In this document: in pieces, positions 24,081 through 31,072 of the stretch | Layout: each line of letters starts with the position of its first letter | Numbering within the stretch: position 1 is the first letter of the stretch | Source of the DNA: Pirellulaceae bacterium | Lineage (GTDB): Bacteria; Planctomycetota; Planctomycetia; Pirellulales; Pirellulaceae | DNA: 44,495 nt | Direction: 5' to 3' | Assembly (NCBI GenBank): GCA_016784735.1 | Contig: JADHUC010000054.1 | Span: forward strand, 1-44,495 | Program-made: the position numbers and the translations under genes | Notes under the pieces: model-generated | Databases searched by the model: none | What the model was told of the DNA's origin: nothing | Seen by the model: only the letters and a program-made list of their open reading frames with translations

Positions 24081-25447
24081 GGAGCTTCAGTGTCCTTGTT
24101 CTGTCGTGGTTCGCTGACGAGCACACGGATCTGATCGACCGCCGAGGCTGCTGCCAGGTTCAGAATCAGTGTTCGCTGGTCAGCTGCAAGAATCACGGCA
24201 TCCTTTCCGTCTCGGTCATTTGGTGATGGTTCCACGCCTCGTGCCAGGTCGCCGTAGTCGCCATCAGGATCGCCGAACAAGGCGTCCGTCTCCGAGAGAT
24301 TCCGCTGGCTGGCGATCAGGCCGACGATGGAACTGTCAAAGGTGATTTGCCCAAAGACCCGCGGCTTGTCGCTACCCTTCAGAATCCGTCGTCCCACAGG
24401 GTCAAGTTGTAGCAGGTAGCTCCGAACTCGTTGGCCCGGCTGGAGAACGTGTTGCTCGCGACGTCGCAGACGCTCGTATTCGCCAGGTTCGGCAAGGTCG
24501 ACTGGCAGCAGTTCCTCGAGCAGCACATTTCGCCGTTCCGAAAAAACGACGATATGTTCCGTATCCTCGTATCGCCCCGGAAGAAATCCCGGCCCAGGCG
24601 ACACGAATTTCATCAGCCCCGTTGTCTGCAAGACACCTGAATTCACGGGCCAAGCTCGTTCGTAACGAGTGGTCTCGAATGCGACCGAGTCGATCGTGGA
24701 GGAGGCCTGTGAGGCTTGGACGGCCTGGCCCTCACTCACGCGGCGCTTCGGAGTATCCACCGATTCCTTCGCGCGATAGTCAACCTCGACTTCCCCGTCA
24801 AAGACGCAGACCTCAGTGAGTCCATCGTCGCCAACCGAGATTCCGAAGGCCGTGCCAAGATCCACGACCCGCGCTGTCGACGTATCGATCGCGAAACCGA
24901 CCGCCGATTCGGGAATCACGGCGGTTGCCACCCCGCGGTCAAGGACGATGTGCATCTCGTCGAGTATCTGCAGGTCGGCCGGGCCTTCCACGGCCACTTG
25001 TGCACCATTGGAGAAATCGATTCGAATCACGCCTCGGTCCAGAGTTAATCGCCCCGTGCCCACTTGATCCCCGGGACGGAATGGTTTTCCGGCCGCATCG
25101 TAACCTCCGATAGACTGGGCAATGACAACCGGCAGTGCCGCGGCAGGTTTCGAGCGCGTCGGCAACAACTGCCACACGACAAGCCCCAAGGCAATGAGCA
25201 CGCTTGCCGCAACAGCGAAAGCTGCCATCGGCAATCGAGCGCGACGCTCGACTGGCGGGCGATCCGATGTGGTCGGAAACAAGCCGTCCTGCAGCAGCTC
25301 GTAGGTATGTTGATCCAGAAGGCACTGGCGTGCGAAGAGGTCCGCATTGACCGGATCGGCTGCCACCCACTCCAGCAGTTCGCCAATTTCGCGGTCGTTC
25401 AGTTGGCCGTCGAGGTAACGGTCGATGTGCCTGACCGGGTCGGTCAT
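24077..25447 (-). CDS. FecR-like transmembrane regulator with conserved C-terminal domain
   Basis: A 456-residue single-pass membrane protein, predicted to control the ECF sigma factor encoded just upstream. The ATG at 25447 overlaps the sigma stop codon (ATGA). Residues 1-60 are a short cytosolic helical region of anti-sigma type (IDRYLDGQLNDREIGELLEW); the membrane helix is about 73-95; about 105-250 is a FecR domain (GYDAAGKPFRPGDQV, LDRGVIRIDFSNGAQVAVEGP, VDLGTAFGISV, VCVFDGEVEV). Residues 266-456 form a further domain that is shared, segment for segment, with the FecR-like protein at 31.1 kb (PVNSGVLQ, MKFVSPGP, ILAADQRTLIL, DQIRVLV). Its placement outside the membrane suggests it senses something extracytoplasmic; this is inference. 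FecR-family proteins usually regulate sigma by regulated proteolysis or conformational signalling. Confidence 0.9.
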   Translation of the reverse strand: MTDPVRHIDRYLDGQLNDREIGELLEWVAADPVNADLFARQCLLDQHTYELLQDGLFPTTSDRPPVERRARLPMAAFAVAASVLIALGLVVWQLLPTRSKPAAALPVVIAQSIGGYDAAGKPFRPGDQVGTGRLTLDRGVIRIDFSNGAQVAVEGPADLQILDEMHIVLDRGVATAVIPESAVGFAIDTSTARVVDLGTAFGISVGDDGLTEVCVFDGEVEVDYRAKESVDTPKRRVSEGQAVQASQASSTIDSVAFETTRYERAWPVNSGVLQTTGLMKFVSPGPGFLPGRYEDTEHIVVFSERRNVLLEELLPVDLAEPGEYERLRRREQHVLQPGQRVRSYLLQLDPVGRRILKGSDKPRVFGQITFDSSIVGLIASQRNLSETDALFGDPDGDYGDLARGVEPSPNDRDGKDAVILAADQRTLILNLAAASAVDQIRVLVSEPRQNKDTEAP

Positions 25448-25971
25448 GACTGCCCCTCCAGTCGCAGCCTGCGCTGCACGCATTCCCGGAGAGATGTCCG
25501 AACCCGATGTAGAAGCACGCCGACATTCCCGGCGGTCATCCCGAGACGCTCGCCAATCTGTTTGAGTTCCAGCCCCTCGCTATACCTGAGAAGAAGCGCC
25601 CGTCGGCTGCGGCCACGTACGTTGTCGACGCAGTGGGCGAGGGCGTCCTTCATCACCTCAGCCTGCGGCTCCAAGCGCTGGAAAGCATCGGCTGCCTGCT
25701 CGACCGCATTGGTGAAATCGACCTGGCGATCGCGATACTCCTTGCGCAGGTGGGTCAGCACGACGCGTCTGGCAATGCCCAGAGCCCAGCCGATGAAAGG
25801 CCGGTCCGGTTCATAGCTCTCAAACCGGTCGACAATGACTAGGGCCACTTCCTGCAGCAGGTCCTCTGCCTGAGCGCGATCGCGCACAAAGCTACGAATA
25901 AACCGGCCCACTGAAGGTTGGGCCCGAGTCCACTCGATCGTCATGCGTTGAATAGCGTCGGAATCTTGCAT
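25444..25971 (-). CDS. ECF RNA polymerase sigma factor heading the 20-kb minus-strand operon
   Basis: A 175-residue ECF sigma factor. I chose the ATG at 25971 over the GTG one codon upstream because a GGGGG tract lies just before it. Region 2 spans about residues 15-80 (AEDLLQEVALVIVDRFESY, then FIGWALGIARRVV, the core-binding and -10 recognition part) and region 4 about 110-170 (LLLRYSEGLELKQIGERLGMTAGNVGVLLHRVRTSLRECV, a helix-turn-helix). The pattern agrees with the Rhodopirellula/Verrucomicrobium sigma family. It is co-translated with the FecR-like gene. Because it is first in a run of eleven further co-directional genes, it probably drives its own operon. Confidence 0.94.
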   Translation of the reverse strand: MQDSDAIQRMTIEWTRAQPSVGRFIRSFVRDRAQAEDLLQEVALVIVDRFESYEPDRPFIGWALGIARRVVLTHLRKEYRDRQVDFTNAVEQAADAFQRLEPQAEVMKDALAHCVDNVRGRSRRALLLRYSEGLELKQIGERLGMTAGNVGVLLHRVRTSLRECVQRRLRLEGQS

Positions 25972-26142
25972 CACACCCCCGTATTGTCACATGCTGAGGA
26001 TTCATTACAGCGAATTTCAGAGAATTCTGCAGTATGGGGTGACAAACCGAACCACCCCTGCCTGTAAGGTACAGACAAAAATCTCTGGGAAGTGAATCGC
26101 AGCGTCAAATATGCACCTCAACTCCATCAGGCGTGTGGGGCA

Positions 26143-26158
26143 CCCGAGCACTTTCGGG
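26143..26158. repeat. Short inverted repeat
   Basis: CCCGA (26143-26147) and TCGGG (26154-26158) can pair around a six-base loop. It lies about 170 bp upstream of the ECF sigma start. It could be a regulatory site or chance; no U-tract follows. Confidence 0.25.
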
Positions 26159-26270
26159 CCGAGACCGAAGTGATCGAGGCCTGTCATCCCTGAAAGAGTT
26201 CAGGTTGTCAAGCGGTTTCTCCCGGAGTTTTCATTTTCGTTTTTCCGATCACTGAACGTACACTCTGCGC

Positions 26271-26287
26271 CGAAGCTCGCAGCTTCG
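26271..26287 (+). repeat. Perfect 7-bp inverted repeat with three-base loop, terminator-like on plus strand
   Basis: CGAAGCT (26271-26277), loop CGC, AGCTTCG (26281-26287), followed by TTTTG on the plus strand. As RNA read rightwards this is a compact hairpin with a short U-run, but no plus-strand gene lies before it. It may instead mark the boundary of the insertion sequence or be part of its non-coding end. Confidence 0.4.
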
Positions 26288-26550
26288 TTTTGAAGTCTTC
26301 ATTGTGGTTCGTTGATGGTAGCGTCAGCGCGTCAAGTTCAAATGTTCGTCGGTTGATCGCTCAAGGTCTTTTTATCGAGTCCGGTCGCAGTCGTTCTTGT
26401 CCTGGCGACTGCACCTCAAGTCATCCCTTCGTGAATCCGCTCGCCCTGCGGCAAGCGCCCAGACCGCCTGGCTCCAGGCTGCCCGGCACGGTAATGTTCT
26501 GTTCGACCATCCTGCGAAACCAAGCTCGTCACAATCAGACCCACGTCCTT

Positions 26551-26566
26551 CCGGGATCGCTCCCGG
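26551..26566. repeat. Perfect 6-bp inverted repeat in the 3' flank of the IS110 genes
   Basis: CCGGGA and TCCCGG pair perfectly around the tetraloop TCGC. It lies about 100 bp beyond the stop of the CHC2 zinc-finger ORF in the direction of transcription, in the region where IS1111-group elements encode their guide RNA. Confidence 0.45.
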
Positions 26567-26606
26567 TGGATCCATGACAGACCACGGACTGAGCAAGGCC
26601 CGCAGG

Positions 26607-26628
26607 GATCGTGACGGATGCCACGATC
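26607..26628. repeat. Perfect 7-bp inverted repeat in the 3' flank of the IS110 genes
   Basis: GATCGTG (26607-26613) and CACGATC (26622-26628) pair around an eight-base loop. Together with the hairpin at 26551 it makes this flank a candidate structured RNA; alternatively it is a transcription attenuator after the CHC2 ORF, although no U-run follows on the minus strand. Confidence 0.45.
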
Positions 26629-26667
26629 GATGCAATCACCCACTCGGTTGTTCATTTGCGCCCTCGA

Positions 26668-26982
26668 CTACCAGCGTGTTACCCATGGTATCTCCACTCG
26701 CAATAGCTCGCACAATTCCACTGCGGCTGCAAAGACGCTCTTGTCGTTCACCGCAGCCCACAGCTCCAGCGTGTTGCCACGCGATCCGCAGCTGAAACAA
26801 TGGTACCGTCCCAACCGTACGTCCACCGAAAACGAACGACTACGTGGGCTTCGGGAACCATGTACCGGGCACGGGCCGCGCCACTGGTCCCCGCGACGAA
26901 ACACCGCCTCGAACTGCAGCAACTGCAGTACGTCCCGCATCGCGACCTGTTCGCGGACCAGTTGAAAGTCTAAACCGGGCAT
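26668..26982 (-). CDS. CHC2-type (DnaG primase-like) zinc-finger protein, partner ORF of the IS110 recombinase
   Basis: A 104-residue protein consisting of little more than a primase-type zinc ribbon: GPCPVH (Cys38, His41) then RYHCFSCGSRGNTLELW (Cys62, Cys65), the C-x2-H...C-x2-C order of CHC2 fingers, with the DnaG-like pattern of an N-terminal helix (LVREQVAMRDVLQLL) and a C-terminal helix after the finger. The ATG at 26982 is preceded by a textbook AGGAGG seven bases away, lying inside the last codons of the recombinase gene, whose reading frame it overlaps by 13 bp. That ribosome-binding site and the family match make a shadow frame unlikely. It has no polymerase domain, so it is not a primase. 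It may bind DNA or RNA for the transposon; the role is inference. Confidence 0.82.
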   Translation of the reverse strand: MPGLDFQLVREQVAMRDVLQLLQFEAVFRRGDQWRGPCPVHGSRSPRSRSFSVDVRLGRYHCFSCGSRGNTLELWAAVNDKSVFAAAVELCELLRVEIPWVTRW

Positions 26983-28187
26983 TGTGCCACCTCCTCTCCA
27001 GTCAACAGAGAAGAGGAACCGGTACTTGAGCTTGGGGACTCGGTTCGGCGTTCCGCCAAAGCGGATGGCACTGTTTTTCGGCGTTGACGTGGCTGCACCC
27101 GCCGGCGTTTGTTCTCCGTTTCCGACGTCGCCGAGTCGACTTTTTCCGCTCGCCAGGGTTCGCCCTTACTTAACATGCGCTGCATGATCGCAGCGGTCCG
27201 CCGCATCACCGCGACCCGCGCGATTCTCGAGCCTCGTCGACGCTTGATCCGCTGATACCAGGTTCGTACCGCACCATCCTTACGCAGCAAATGCAGGATG
27301 ACCTGCGCGATCAGAGAACGCACCATCCGGCTGCCCACCTTGGTGATCGAACCCGGTCGTTCCGTCTCACCCGAACTGCGGCAGCCCGGTGTCAGGCCCA
27401 AGAAGTTTGCCAAGCTCCGACCATGCGGGAATCGCTCGATCGGAGCGATCCGGCAGGCGATTGCCAGGGCGATGTACGTATTTACGCCGGGAATCGTCGC
27501 CAGCAATTGGGCGTCACGATTTGCGAGGAAGCGCGACGTCATCCGCGTGTCCACCTCCAGTAGCTGTTCTTCCCAGAGCTTCCACTGCACAAGCAACTGG
27601 TTCATGGCCAAACGATCCATCGAGTTCAGTTGCATGCTCCTCAACCACCGGATCACTTTGCAGGTCTGAAATGTCTTCGTGGGACGGTCCCACTCCAAGT
27701 TGTTCCGCCGCAGGATTTTGTGAACCTGGTTGATTGTTTGCGTACGTCTCCACACCAACCGTTCGCGCAATTGGGTCAGCCGCCGGTCCGCCTGCTGGTC
27801 CTCATCTGGCTGATGCACCGTCCGCACCCCATGCACGCGTTCCCCGCGCAGCAAGCGTTCACGATTGATCCACAGAAGCTCGCTCAAGGCATGGGCATCG
27901 CGTCGATCGGTCTTGACCGCTGAACGCCCCAGCGGCTGGACTAAGAGCACCATGTGACAGCGGGGATCGCCGCGGAGCCATTTCACGAACCAGTCGTGAA
28001 ATCCACAGACTTCAACGACGGCCACATACTTTTCATCGTCGGCCGCGGCTTCCGCCAATTGCGTGCGAAACTCCGCCAGTTTCGGCCACCGCGTGCTGAC
28101 TTGGCGACGCAGGACGACATCGCCACCCTCGTTGCGAAGCGAGACGGTAATTTGCTTGAGATGCAGGTCGATTCCAAGGTACAACAT
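26970..28187 (-). CDS. IS110 family transposase (DEDD/serine recombinase)
   Basis: A 405-residue IS110-type recombinase. The ATG at 28187 follows AGGAG and starts directly with the RuvC-like domain. The acidic tetrad is visible: Asp7 (LGIDLHL), Glu59 (VAVVEVCG), Asp94 and Asp97 (KTDRRDAHAL). The C-terminal Transposase_20 domain contains IPGVNTYIALAIA, FLGLTPGCRSSGE (candidate catalytic Ser271 or Ser272), GSITKVGSRMVRSL and a lysine/arginine-rich region. About 55 basic, low-complexity residues follow the conserved domain, and the last of them overlap the CHC2 ORF. IS110 enzymes use an element-encoded bridge RNA to choose the target. The gene appears intact. It is inserted between two divergent ECF-led operons. 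Confidence 0.95.
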   Translation of the reverse strand: MLYLGIDLHLKQITVSLRNEGGDVVLRRQVSTRWPKLAEFRTQLAEAAADDEKYVAVVEVCGFHDWFVKWLRGDPRCHMVLLVQPLGRSAVKTDRRDAHALSELLWINRERLLRGERVHGVRTVHQPDEDQQADRRLTQLRERLVWRRTQTINQVHKILRRNNLEWDRPTKTFQTCKVIRWLRSMQLNSMDRLAMNQLLVQWKLWEEQLLEVDTRMTSRFLANRDAQLLATIPGVNTYIALAIACRIAPIERFPHGRSLANFLGLTPGCRSSGETERPGSITKVGSRMVRSLIAQVILHLLRKDGAVRTWYQRIKRRRGSRIARVAVMRRTAAIMQRMLSKGEPWRAEKVDSATSETENKRRRVQPRQRRKTVPSALAERRTESPSSSTGSSSLLTGEEVAQCPV

Positions 28188-29048
28188 AGCCGGATCTCCT
28201 GGTAAGCCGCCTCCATCACGGCAGGTGGAAACATCGGCGAACCCCACTGGCTCACCGCTCTACTCCAGGATAAACCGTTCCTCTTTCATAGAATCAGACC
28301 CGAGCGAGTTGGGACGCCTTGCAGAACTCACCCGTCGGCGCACTGGCTGCCCCTACAGAATGGCATTCGCCCATCCGCCACTTGAGCCTATTGATGCTGA
28401 GAATTCTCGTCGGCCGTCACGGCCTCAGGTAGGCCGACGCAATCGCCGCCAACCTGCGGATGTGTGTCGGACATCTGAAGTTTTCGCGCAATTACGAACT
28501 TGGGAGGTGTCCGCCACCGACGGGCGTCACGTCTCTACTTCTTCGGGGCGGTCTCAATGCGGAGACTGCCCTCTCTGCAGCCTATCAGTTTCGGCCAGTC
28601 TCGCCCGACTTCGACTACTCTTCTGCCAGCATCCGAGAACCGCCTGCGGGCTCACGACACGCCCTCCTGGGGGCCTACCGCCCCGGTGGTCATGCCTCCT
28701 CTCTAGGTGGCGATTCACTGCCCTGTCACGGTTCTGGTTGCATGGGCGTCGTCCCACTGTGCGTCTTACGTCGGGCGATATTGACGTGCGCGTGTCGGAC
28801 CTTCGCGACTCTCCAGATCTTAATCGTTTCAAGTGGGAGCCGTCCTATCTGCCCGAACGATCGCATCGTCTAGGGCCCGTGTCCGTGTCCACGTAGCCGA
28901 CGCGGAGAGCCTACACTAGAATCCCTCATACGCGAAACTGTGCGTTCTCCTAGAGGACTGCTATTGGTCTAGCTCGATCGACAATCGTTGTGAAATCTCC
29001 ATTTTCCGGCGGGCAATTCTCGTCCGGGACGGAGTATCCCTGCAGACT
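28188..29048. other. Long non-coding region upstream of IS110 recombinase and of the second ECF gene
   Basis: About 860 bp without a convincing gene. The part next to 28188 is the 5' flank of the recombinase, where IS110-group elements encode the bridge RNA; it includes the hairpin at 28408-28439. The part near 29048 should hold the promoter and ribosome-binding region of the plus-strand operon. One long plus-strand frame crosses this region (28063-28896) but runs antisense through the recombinase start and has a Ser/Arg-rich composition, so I treat it as accidental. Confidence 0.5.
28408..28439 (-). ncRNA. Candidate bridge-RNA hairpin of the IS110 element
   Basis: CGTCGGCC (28408-28415) and GGCCGACG (28432-28439) form a perfect 8-bp stem around a 16-base loop that itself contains another GGCC. 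It lies about 220 bp upstream of the recombinase start on the same strand, where the bridge RNA of IS110-group elements is encoded between the left end and the gene. Only the hairpin is seen; the RNA itself is inferred and its ends are unknown. Confidence 0.35.
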
Positions 29049-29609
29049 ATGACGAATGACACCGAGAAGAACACGGATCACGAGGCGTTCCTGCGGCTTT
29101 TCAGCCGGTTCGAGGGGAATCTCCGCGCATTCGTGGCCTCGCTAGTTCCAACGTGGGACGGGGTGGATGAGGTCATGCAGGAATCGAGCGTTGTGCTATG
29201 GCGGAAATTTGACCAGTTCGATTCGCAAGGCGAGGAATCCAGTTTTCTAGATTGGGCGTTCATGATCGCCCGGTACGAAGTGTTGAAGTACCGCCGGAGA
29301 CGGGCGACGGATCGATTCCAGTTGAGCGACGACGTGTTTGACTTGCTGGCGGACGAAGCGACAAGCGTCGCCGAGCGACAAAGGCAGCGCGAACAGGCGC
29401 TGCGGGAGTGCGTTCAAAGTTTGGAACCAAGACAGTTGGGACTCGTCAAGGCCGTCTACGAAGACGGTGTGGCAATCAAGGATGTCGCTGTTCGTGTGGG
29501 CAGGACACCAACCGGGTTATACAAAGCGCTCGCCCGCGTTCGTGATCGACTTGCCGCCTGCGTCAGATCGAAGCTCGGCAACATCGAAGAAATGGGAGAG
29601 GCATCGTGA
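29049..29609 (+). CDS. ECF RNA polymerase sigma factor heading the plus-strand operon
   Basis: A 186-residue ECF sigma factor. Region 2: HEAFLRLFSRFEGNLRAFVASLV, DEVMQESSVVLWRKFDQFD and FLDWAFMIARYEVLKYRRR; region 4: LEPRQLGLVKAVYEDGVAIKDVAVRVGRTPTGLYKALARVRDRLAACV with its helix-turn-helix. It belongs to the same planctomycete/verrucomicrobial type as the sigma at 25.4 kb but is clearly a different protein (different linker, different recognition helix), so promoter specificity probably differs. Its TGA overlaps the GTG of the following sulfatase. The FecR-like partner is encoded one gene later, after that sulfatase, which is an unusual order. Confidence 0.93.
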   Translation: MTNDTEKNTDHEAFLRLFSRFEGNLRAFVASLVPTWDGVDEVMQESSVVLWRKFDQFDSQGEESSFLDWAFMIARYEVLKYRRRRATDRFQLSDDVFDLLADEATSVAERQRQREQALRECVQSLEPRQLGLVKAVYEDGVAIKDVAVRVGRTPTGLYKALARVRDRLAACVRSKLGNIEEMGEAS

Positions 29610-31069
29610 GATTCATCTTCTTCACGTACTTGTTCCTTGGGGCAACAGCCGGAATCGCGGCGGAAGGGTCACCAAATTTCGTCCTTTTCTACACCGACGA
29701 CCAGGGATGGACCGATACGTCGGTCCCGATGATGAAGAACCTTCCGGAAACGAGCAGCACCTTCTACCAAACTCCGAACCTCGAGCGGTTGGCTGAGGCG
29801 GGGATGCGATTTTCAAGTGCGTACGCCCCCGCCCCAACATGTACGCCGTCGCGTATATCCATTCAATTTGGCAAGACGACGGCTCGCCTCCAAGTCACCA
29901 CAGTGTACGACGTCTTGGCGAAGGTTAATGGGATCGATTGTGCCAGTGAACGATCGATTGCGCACATCCTCAAGGAAGCCGATCGCGGCTACATCACCGC
30001 CCATTTCGGTAAAGGCATGGCCATCCGTCGCATGGAGGACTCGGGCTATGATATCACCGACGAATACGATCCCGGGAATCACGGTAACGGTAATTTTCAT
30101 GGTGACTACGTCAGCAACCGCGATAAGCCGCGCAGGCCCCTGCCAGCGGACGATCCGAAACGCGTTTTCAGTCTTACCCGAAGAGCCACTAGCTTCATCA
30201 AGGATCAGGTCAAAGTGGACCGTCCGTTCTTTCTGATGGTCTCTCACTATGCGGTTCATGTGAAACACGGGGCGCTGGCTGAAACCATCAAGAAGTATAA
30301 GGGACGTCCGAGAGAGAAGGGCGAATCGGACGTCTATGCCGCCATGATCGAGCATCTCGATGACAGTCTGGGAGCGATCCTCAAGACGCTGGATGAGATG
30401 GGCATCGCAGACAATACGTACGTGATTTTCTCTTCGGACAACGGCGGCGGACACGTGACCAACGCCCCGCTCACCGGAGGCAAGGCCAGGATGTTCGAAG
30501 GCGGACTCCGAGTGCCCACGGTCATACGCGGTCCCGGGGTCATGGCCGGTGCCCAGTGCGACGTGCCCATCGCCCAGTGGGATTTCTTGCCGACGATCCA
30601 CGACCTCTCGGGCAGCACGAGACCTTTGCCAGCGCATCTTGATGGCGGCAGCCTGTCCGATCTCTTCCAACGCGGCAACCAGGGACGGGTCGACCGGCCG
30701 CAGCCGTTCCTGGTGTTTCACTATCCCTATTACGCGGGCGTACCAATTTCCGCGATCCGCATGGGCGACTACAAGTTCATGCGCCATCTGAACACGGGCG
30801 AGACACGTCTACACGACGTCGTGAAGGACATCGCAGAAGAGCACGACCTGAGGACCAAGGAGCCGGAAAAGGCCGAGCAACTCGACCGTCTGCTAACACA
30901 GTACCTGAATGAAGTGGGAGCCGAAACAGCCGAAGATATGCACCGTGTGCGGATTGAAATGCTGGAGGACGAACTGCAGAACCTGAGTCCTGGCGATCCC
31001 AAGCGCGCGACGATCAAGAAGAATATTGAGAAGGCGAAGGCCAATCGGGCCAATCAGAATTGGATGTAG
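29606..31069 (+). CDS. S1 family sulfatase, GTG start, inserted between sigma and FecR genes
   Basis: A 487-residue exported sulfatase starting at a GTG that overlaps the sigma stop (GTGA). Signal peptide 1-19 (FIFFTYLFLGATAGIAA). NFVLFYTDDQGW carries the metal ligands; Cys79 in C-T-P-S-R is the formylglycine site and is followed by ISIQFGKTTARLQ rather than the usual xLxTG, a form seen in one group of S1 enzymes. AHFGKGMA, SHYAVHVKHG, FSSDNGGGHVTNAPLTGGKARMFEGGLRVPTVIRGPG complete the pattern. The tail is charged and helical (MLEDELQNL...IEKAKANRANQNWM). Three bases separate its stop from the FecR-like gene. Its place between sigma and anti-sigma genes means it is made at regulator level as soon as the operon is on. 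Confidence 0.95.
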   Translation: MRFIFFTYLFLGATAGIAAEGSPNFVLFYTDDQGWTDTSVPMMKNLPETSSTFYQTPNLERLAEAGMRFSSAYAPAPTCTPSRISIQFGKTTARLQVTTVYDVLAKVNGIDCASERSIAHILKEADRGYITAHFGKGMAIRRMEDSGYDITDEYDPGNHGNGNFHGDYVSNRDKPRRPLPADDPKRVFSLTRRATSFIKDQVKVDRPFFLMVSHYAVHVKHGALAETIKKYKGRPREKGESDVYAAMIEHLDDSLGAILKTLDEMGIADNTYVIFSSDNGGGHVTNAPLTGGKARMFEGGLRVPTVIRGPGVMAGAQCDVPIAQWDFLPTIHDLSGSTRPLPAHLDGGSLSDLFQRGNQGRVDRPQPFLVFHYPYYAGVPISAIRMGDYKFMRHLNTGETRLHDVVKDIAEEHDLRTKEPEKAEQLDRLLTQYLNEVGAETAEDMHRVRIEMLEDELQNLSPGDPKRATIKKNIEKAKANRANQNWM

Positions 31070-31072
31070 GGC

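Larger units (their letters stand above)
25972..26667. other. Non-coding region between ECF operon and CHC2 ORF; likely holds operon promoter and one IS end
   Basis: No convincing gene is visible in about 700 bp. The part next to 25972 should contain the promoter of the long minus-strand operon, but I cannot identify -35/-10 elements with confidence. Further right the sequence contains several strong inverted repeats (26143-26158, 26271-26287, 26551-26566, 26607-26628). The section from roughly 26400 to 26667, directly downstream of the IS110 genes, is GC-rich and structured and probably belongs to the insertion sequence. Short open frames here overlap each other in several phases and look accidental. 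Confidence 0.5.
26400..28440 (-). mobile_element. IS110-family insertion sequence carrying recombinase + CHC2 zinc finger (ends approximate)
   Basis: The element contains the intact recombinase gene and the overlapping zinc-finger ORF, both on the minus strand, plus non-coding flanks. IS110-family elements lack classical terminal inverted repeats and often make no target duplication, so I could not fix the ends by eye; the coordinates given are only the core that I consider likely to belong to it. The right flank may extend toward 28900 and the left flank toward 26280. Confidence 0.6.

Noticed and set aside
26372-26655. Minus-strand frames directly after the CHC2 ORF as a possible third IS gene
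   Set aside because: Two phases are open at once, with no recognisable domain and no good ribosome-binding site; the structured DNA there fits a non-coding end better.
28063-28896. A 277-codon plus-strand frame spanning the recombinase start and the non-coding flank
   Set aside because: Its first part is antisense to the recombinase and the rest is Ser/Arg/Leu-rich without motifs or ribosome-binding site.
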